DNA from: Hysterangium stoloniferum
Taxonomy: Eukaryota; Basidiomycota; Agaricomycetes; Hysterangiales; Hysterangiaceae
Direction: 5' to 3'
DNA: 64,000 bases
Assembly: GCA_015178975.1 (NCBI GenBank)
Contig: WHVD01000128.1
Span: forward strand, 179,838-243,837
Part shown: positions 58,840-64,000 of the stretch, one piece after another
Numbering within the stretch: the stretch's first letter is position 1
How the letters are laid out: every line of letters starts with the position of its first letter
Translations under genes and position numbers: made by a program
The notes under the pieces: generated by a model
The model's database searches: none
What the model saw: the letters and a program-made list of their open reading frames with translations, nothing else
Told to the model about the DNA's origin: nothing

Positions 58840-59982
58840 ATGTCGATTTGTCGGCCGTTATTCATCACTACCCCGGAAGACTCAGATACCGAAATATCCG
58901 TACTTCAAAAGATGTCGAAGGTTGCAGAACTTCAACAAAAATGCCAGAAAATGGAGGAGTTGAAGCGACGACAGGAGGAGGAGGAAAAAGCGTTGATGCA
59001 GGAGTTGAAAGATGCGGAGGAGGCGGAAAAGCGGGAATTGGAGCGGGCGAAGGCGGAAAAAGAAAAAGAGTTGGTGAGGTTGCGGAAAGTGATGGAGGAT
59101 CGGAGGTTGAAGGAAGAAGAAGTGAAGAAACAACAAGAAGCTGAGGCGGCGGAAAAACGTAAGGAGGTAAGGGAAGGAAAGGTGAGTTCAATTCCATAGA
59201 TTTCCGTGGTTCCAACCGATAACTGTTACGTACAGCAAAAAGCCGTGGAGGTGGAAGTAGAGGGAGAAGCTGGGCCTTCGAGTCCTAAAGTGAGTGTATC
59301 TGTAACGGGAATGGTAGTCGTTTAACTTTCGAAACAGAAACCAAAGGTCAAAGCTCCGGAACGGATGGAAATTGCCCATGACACTCCATGTGCTCGATGT
59401 TCCGTACGGGATATAACTTGTTGGAAACAGAAGGTAAAATGGGGTGGAACTTGTTATCCTTGCGCGGTCCTCAAACTTCCGTGCACTCTTGCTGCGAAAA
59501 GGGTTCCGAAAAGCGAAAAGGCTCAAAAACCTACCATCGCGGAAGATTCAGGAGCAACCAAAACTGCGGAAGCTAAGTTGCCGAGTACGGATGGTATGGG
59601 CGTTGAGCTCCTTAAGGAATTGGTCGATACAATGGTCTTCATCGGGGTTGAGATGCGGGAAATGCGGGAAACACTGGATCGCCATAATGAGATCCAGGAG
59701 AAGGGTTTCCGTTCGTTGGTCTGGAATTTCCAGAGGCAAAACGATTTCCTGGAGAAGATGATGGTTAGTATTGGTGTAATCGCGGTATCTGAACGATTTG
59801 CCGATAAGGCGAAAAACCAGCCGAACGATCCATTGGCGGAGTGTGTGGAGCGGAGATGGGGGTCGGGAAAAGAGGAGAGTGAAGATGAGGAGGTACAGGA
59901 TATGGTGGAAAGTGCGGAAATTGCTGAAGAGCCGGAGGTTGGGACGGAAGGTGGATTTGGGGTGTCAGAGACTTTAAGATAG
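58840..59982 (+). CDS. antisense Zn2Cys6-like coiled-coil gene inside gypsy-2
   Basis: On the strand opposite pol. Exons 58840-59181, 59236-59289 and 59338-59982 (introns 54 and 48 nt, both GTGAGT...CAG) give 1041 nt, 346 residues, with no internal stop. Residues about 25-110 are a Glu/Lys/Arg coiled coil (MEELKRRQEEEEKALMQ). Exon 3 begins with CARCSVRDITC...CYPC, a C-X2-C-X6-C-X10-C-X2-C-X6-C array with the spacing of Zn(II)2Cys6 DNA-binding clusters. A second helical segment (EMREMRETLDRHNEIQEK) and an acidic tail follow. It ends 90 bp from the pol stop, tail to tail. The arrangement matches gypsy-1. It is intact while pol has two stops. It may bind nucleic acid or regulate the element; function is inferred only. 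Confidence 0.75.
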
Positions 59983-60072
59983 ATTTTAATAATATTTTTT
60001 TTTTGACTTGCAAAACCTAAAACGAGTGTGAAAACGGAAGTGTCGGAAGTTGATCAGAAAGGAACAGAAAGA

Positions 60073-63000
60073 TTAGAGTGATGATAAAGGTCCGGGTTTG
60101 CCTGGATAAGCCGTGTGGAAGTCAGTAACAATTTCCATAGCATGTCCAAGTTCCGTGGCCAATATCCATGAAGTTTCCTCGTCAGTACCTTCATAACCTG
60201 CCCATTTAACTAAATAGAGCAATTTACAAGTACGTCGGCGATTGTCGATTTTAGAATCCAATATTTCGGAAACTTCGAATTCGGGTTCTCCATCAATGAT
60301 GACCGGAGGGGACGGAGGTTGAGTACGTTCCGGGAATGAGTTGGGAACACAAGGTTCTAACATGGAAACGTGGAAAACGGGGTGGACTGCTCGCATACTG
60401 TCGGGAAGACGGAGAGTCCATGAAAGTGAACCGGCTTGTGCTATAATTTCAAAAGGTCCTAAGAATTTCTCAGCGAGTTTTTTAGAAGGTCAGGTAGTAG
60501 GGAAGAATTGAGCTTTTACAAAAACCTGATCACCAACTTTAAAATTAGGAGGCGGGATCCTGTTTTTGTCCACGGAACGTTGATAATGTTCCTGTGCGGA
60601 AGAAATAGCTTTCCGAAGTTCTTGATGTAATTCGTCGAGGTCGGTAATAAATTCTTGAGCATGGACAGAAGCCAAATCTCGTTCGGAATGTACTGTGAGA
60701 TTCGGATTATAGCCTTTATTGGCGAAGAAGGGAGATATGCCGGTGGTTGCATTCGGGGAGTTATTGTAGGCGAATTCCGCGATCGGAAGAAGGGATTTCC
60801 AGTTGTCCTGTTGGTAATTACAATAGATGCGGAGATATTGTTCCAGTGTTTGATTAACGCGTTCCGTTTGTCCATCACCTTCTGGGTGATATCCCGAGGT
60901 GAAGTGTAGTTTCATGTCGAGGGCTTTTCCGAGGGCCTGGAAGAAATGGGAGACGAACTTGGAGCCTCGATCGGAAGTTACGTGAGATGGAACTCCGTGT
61001 TTGGAAAATACGTGAATAATGAAAAGTTCCGCTAATTGTAAGGACGTGATTGTATCATGAGTGGGTATGAAAATGCCTTGTTTCGAGAATCGGTCCACAA
61101 CGACTAGAATGGATGTAAAGCCTTCGGAAGTCGGGAGCTGTTCGATAAAATCCATGGAAATTGAATTCCAAGGTTTTTCTGGTATCGGGAGTTGCTTGAG
61201 AAGGCCGTACGGCTTATGCCTCTGGGTTTTGGAGCGTAAGCAGGTGGTGCATGACTTACAGAACTGAGTTACGAAATCTCGGAGGTTGGGCCAAGTATAT
61301 TCTCTACGGATTAAACCAAGAGTATTGTTGATGCCGTAATGTCTGGAGATTGGATGATCATGTTTATACTGAAGTACGCGGAGTTGAAGATTGTCGGAAT
61401 CTGGAACGTAGATATGTCCATCGAGACGGATAAAACCTTGAGAGTCTTGTGACCATCGGGGTTGGTTGGGATTGTCGGGAATGTCTAAATGTGGCTTGAG
61501 GGCCGGGTCGGAAGTGAGTGCGGAAAGGATATCTTGATGTAATTGCTCAATGTCCATAATCATGACGCTATGCATAATTGGATAGTAAAGGGAAGTTGCT
61601 CGGATAGATGCAGAAAGTTGTTGCATTGTAAAAACTGGTTTCAGGTTATGTGGATTAACAACAGCGTAGTTACTTTCCCCCTCTTTAGGATAGACGTCCC
61701 ATCGTCGAGTCATGGCATCTGGTTTTCCACCAAGACGTCCGGGTCGGAAACGGATAATCATGTTGAAAGCGGAAAGAAATTCAGACCAACGGGCCTGCCG
61801 GCGGGTTAAAAGTTTAGTGGTAGAAAAATATTCGAGATTTTTGTGATCGGTAACGACGTCAACGGGAGTTGCGGAACCTTCGAGATAATGGTGCCAATGT
61901 TTGAAAGCTTCAAAAATTGCCAAAAGTTCCTTATCATGAACGTCGTAATTGAGTTCGGATACTGAAAGTGTCCGAGAAAGAAATGCGACCGGATGAATTT
62001 CACCGTCGGACTCTTGAATGGAAAGAATCGCGGCAATTGCATAATCAGAAGCATCGGTTTCCACAATAATCGGAAAATCAGGTTTCCAATGGGAAAGAAT
62101 TGGGGCCGAAGTGAAAGCATTTTTCAAAGTCTGGAAAGCGGAGCGGCATTTATTGTCAAAAACCCATGGTTGAGTTTTACGGGTAAGACGAGTGAGCGGT
62201 ACTGTAACATCCGAGTAGTTCCGAATAAAACGACGGTAAAAGTTGGCGAAACCTAAAAATGATTGAATGTCCTTGACCTTCCGTGGTTCGGGCCAGTCAT
62301 GGACAACTTGAACCTTGGTTTCATCCATACGGAGACCATCAGGGCCGATGATGAAACCTAAGTATTCAATAGAATCCATGTCGAAATAACATTTTTTACC
62401 GTTGGCGAAAAGACCATTTTTACGGAGTCTTCGGAAGACTTCACGGACCTGTTCATCGTGAAGAGCGGGATCCTCGGAAAATACCAAAATGTCGTCCAAA
62501 TAGACTATAACACATACGTCAAGCATGTCGGAAAATATATCATTAACAAAACGTTGAAAAGCGGAAGGGGCGTTGGTAAGGCCGAACGGCATAACCAACC
62601 ATTCAAAGGATCCATAGCGAGTTCAAAAAGCAGTTTTCCATTCGTCACCCTCGGCAATTCGAACCAAATGATAGGCGTGTTTGAGGTCTATTTTGGTGTA
62701 AATTTGAGCTTTCCGTGGGGCGTCGAGTAAGTCGGTAACGAGTGGGAGTGGATACTTATCTTTCCGTGTGATGGAATTTAATCCTCTGAAATCGACACAG
62801 AGTCGAAGGGAGCCATCCTTTTTACGGACGAAAAGGACGGGTGCTCCATACGGAGACTTTGAGGGACGGATAAAACCTATCGACAAATGTTCATCCAGGA
62901 ACTCCCGAATAGACGAAAGTTCTGATTGGGATAATGGGTAAATTGGTCCTAATGGAGGGTTTGAACCGGGCTCAATATCGATTTTTAAGTCGTAGGGCCT

Positions 63001-63618
63001 ATGTGGTGCAAGCCTGTCAGCTTTTTGCTTACTGAAAATGTCCGCGAAATCATGGTATTTTTCGGGAACTCCTTCCAGATCGGCTTTTAGCTCGGATAAT
63101 TCTGGAGTCGCAAAACATCCAGATGCTTCATCAACTTTTAAGCTGATCGAAAAACATTGCGAACCATCCAGTTTACTCGCCCTAACAAATGCCGAAGCGT
63201 TGATGAGAGAGATTTTTGGGGGCTCGGAAGTTTCGATAGAAGCCGGAGATGCCGTTGATGCCGAAAAGGCGTTGGCCGGAATAGATGCTGCAGGAGGAAC
63301 GGAAGTGTCGGGAGTCCGGAAAGTAATACTGCCCAATACCCAGTCAATCAACGGATTATATCGGGTGAGCCAGTTGTATCCAAGAACTGCCGAACAGCTA
63401 GAGTCCAACTGTGTTACGAAAAATGTAACCGTCTGGGATGTTCCACAAGGGAACCGGATAGACATGTCGCAGGCTTGAGTAATTGCCATATTGCTAGTGC
63501 CGTCAAACAAACACAAGGAAATTGCGGGAACAGAATGGAGTTTCAGATTATGTTTCGTGGCAAAGGTGGTATCTACAAAACAGTGTGTGGAGCCGGAATC
63601 TATTAGAGCTCGGAACAC
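60073..63618 (-). pseudogene. gypsy-2 pol: protease, RT, RNase H, integrase, chromodomain
   Basis: One minus-strand frame interrupted by only two stops. TGA at 62623-62625 falls where the family has Arg (KTAF-R-TRYGSFEW). TGA at 60490-60492 falls before PSKKLAEK. Domains: protease ALIDSGSTHCFVD, RT LCVDFRGLNSITRKD and YLDDILVF, RNase H ETDASDYAIA, integrase CTTCLRSK zinc finger and DRGSKF, and a chromodomain (FEVSEILDSK to EETSW). The frame continues upstream of 63618 to about 63750, overlapping the end of gag in the -1 frame. If the two TGA codons were CGA, or were read through, the protein would be complete. Confidence 0.92.
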
Positions 63619-63758
63619 TAAATTTCCAAGAAAGTCAGAGATGAGTTTTACAAATAATGAATCGGGATTAGAGAGAGCGGACGCGTTGAGACGGACAACC
63701 TCGGAAACACGGAGAGAGTCAACGCAACCCTCTGTCCGTGCAGATTCCGGAGGGTTGC

Positions 63759-64000
63759 TTACTCTTTTTTCGACTCCGTGGCGGGTTTATCCTTAGACGT
63801 TGTAGTCGTAGTGGAAGTTGCCGCGCGAGCCTTGGAAGAGCTAGATTTAACGGTACAGTCGGAAACCTTGTGTCCGCCTTTTCCGCAGAAAAGGCAGAGG
63901 TCGTTGTCCATACGCCGTTGTTTCTCCTTCGGGGTGAGTTTACCGTCGGTACCCAACAAATGGGAAATGTCGGGTTTGTCGGAAGTTGACTGTTTTTCCT
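63759..64000 (-). CDS. gypsy-2 gag, C-terminal part (cut by window edge)
   Basis: The frame enters from the right edge and ends at TAA 63759-63761. It contains the CCHC zinc knuckle CLFCGKGGHKVSDC (C-X2-C-X4-H-X4-C) and a Ser/Thr/Lys-rich tail. Just before its stop the minus strand has a run of six A (TCGAAAAAAGAG), where a -1 shift would enter the pol frame. Confidence 0.85.
   Translation of the reverse strand, partial: EKQSTSDKPDISHLLGTDGKLTPKEKQRRMDNDLCLFCGKGGHKVSDCTVKSSSSKARAATSTTTTTSKDKPATESKKE

Larger units (their letters stand above)
58105..64000 (-). mobile_element. Ty3/gypsy chromovirus (gypsy-2), inserted in copia-2; continues past window
   Basis: It lies on the minus strand with its 3' LTR at 58105-58655 interrupting copia-2 integrase. 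Pol is continuous except for two TGA codons. Gag runs off the right edge. A separate spliced gene lies on the plus strand between pol and the LTR, as in gypsy-1. Protein similarity to gypsy-1 is clear but nucleotide similarity is low, so they are different families. Confidence 0.95.

Noticed and set aside
58868-59215. Minus-strand proline-rich frame over the antisense gene
   Set aside because: It is the reverse reading of the GAG/GAA-rich coiled-coil codons; there is no continuity with pol or the LTR.
63038-63478. 146-residue plus-strand frame antisense to gypsy-2 pol
   Set aside because: It lies over the protease-proximal pol region, shows no domain or splice sites, and has no counterpart in gypsy-1, unlike the antisense gene near the 3' LTR.

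Overview
The window looks like a nuclear genome segment from an Agaricomycete-type basidiomycete. The evidence is many 50-65 nt introns, a DUF6593-like gene, F-box/LRR-like fragments, a single-pass membrane protein family and an 'unknown + coiled coil' family known to me from mushroom genomes, a short-intron tRNA, and Tcn1-like chromodomain Ty3 elements. No species can be named from sequence alone.

Layout. 1-11 kb is mostly ordinary: the 3' end of an F-box/LRR-like gene, tRNA-Val(AAC) with an 8-nt intron, a LINE RNase H relic, a complete 22-exon SKI2-type exosome helicase (3030-7979), and a three-exon DUF6593-like gene (10005-10634). About 11.6-55.3 kb is a repeated block of three related units. 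Unit 0 (about 12.4-18.1 kb) and unit 1 (18.1-29.7 kb, continuing 41.9-43.2 kb) are joined directly. Unit 2 (43.2-55.3 kb) lies one period on. The period from unit 1 to unit 2 is about 12.9 kb once the inserted retrotransposon is removed. Each unit holds one copy of the coiled-coil family gene. Units 1 and 2 also carry an about 4.1 kb cassette with two membrane-protein genes, inserted inside an F-box-like relic that is uninterrupted in unit 0.

Mobile DNA. A Ty1/copia element (29690-41856, TSD CAGGT) sits in unit 1, and unit 2 keeps the empty site. A Ty3/gypsy chromovirus (31208-38087, TSD GCCAC) is nested inside that copia element. A second copia element on the minus strand (from 55258) interrupts unit 2 and is itself interrupted by a second Ty3 element (58105 to the window end). 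There is also a 236-bp solo LTR in unit 2 only, a MITE-like insertion shared by units 1 and 2, and a foldback element.

Most notable. Both Ty3 elements, though diverged and in different orientations, carry an extra spliced gene on the strand opposite pol, tail-to-tail with pol and starting next to the 3' LTR. Both proteins have a C-X2-C-X6-C-X8/10-C-X2-C-X6-C array (Zn2Cys6 spacing) plus coiled-coil sequence. In addition, almost every in-frame stop in the four elements is TGA at a position where arginine (CGA) is expected, and all eight differences between the LTRs of the nested Ty3 element are CpG/TpG/CpA changes. This is the mark of cytosine methylation and deamination rather than classical RIP.
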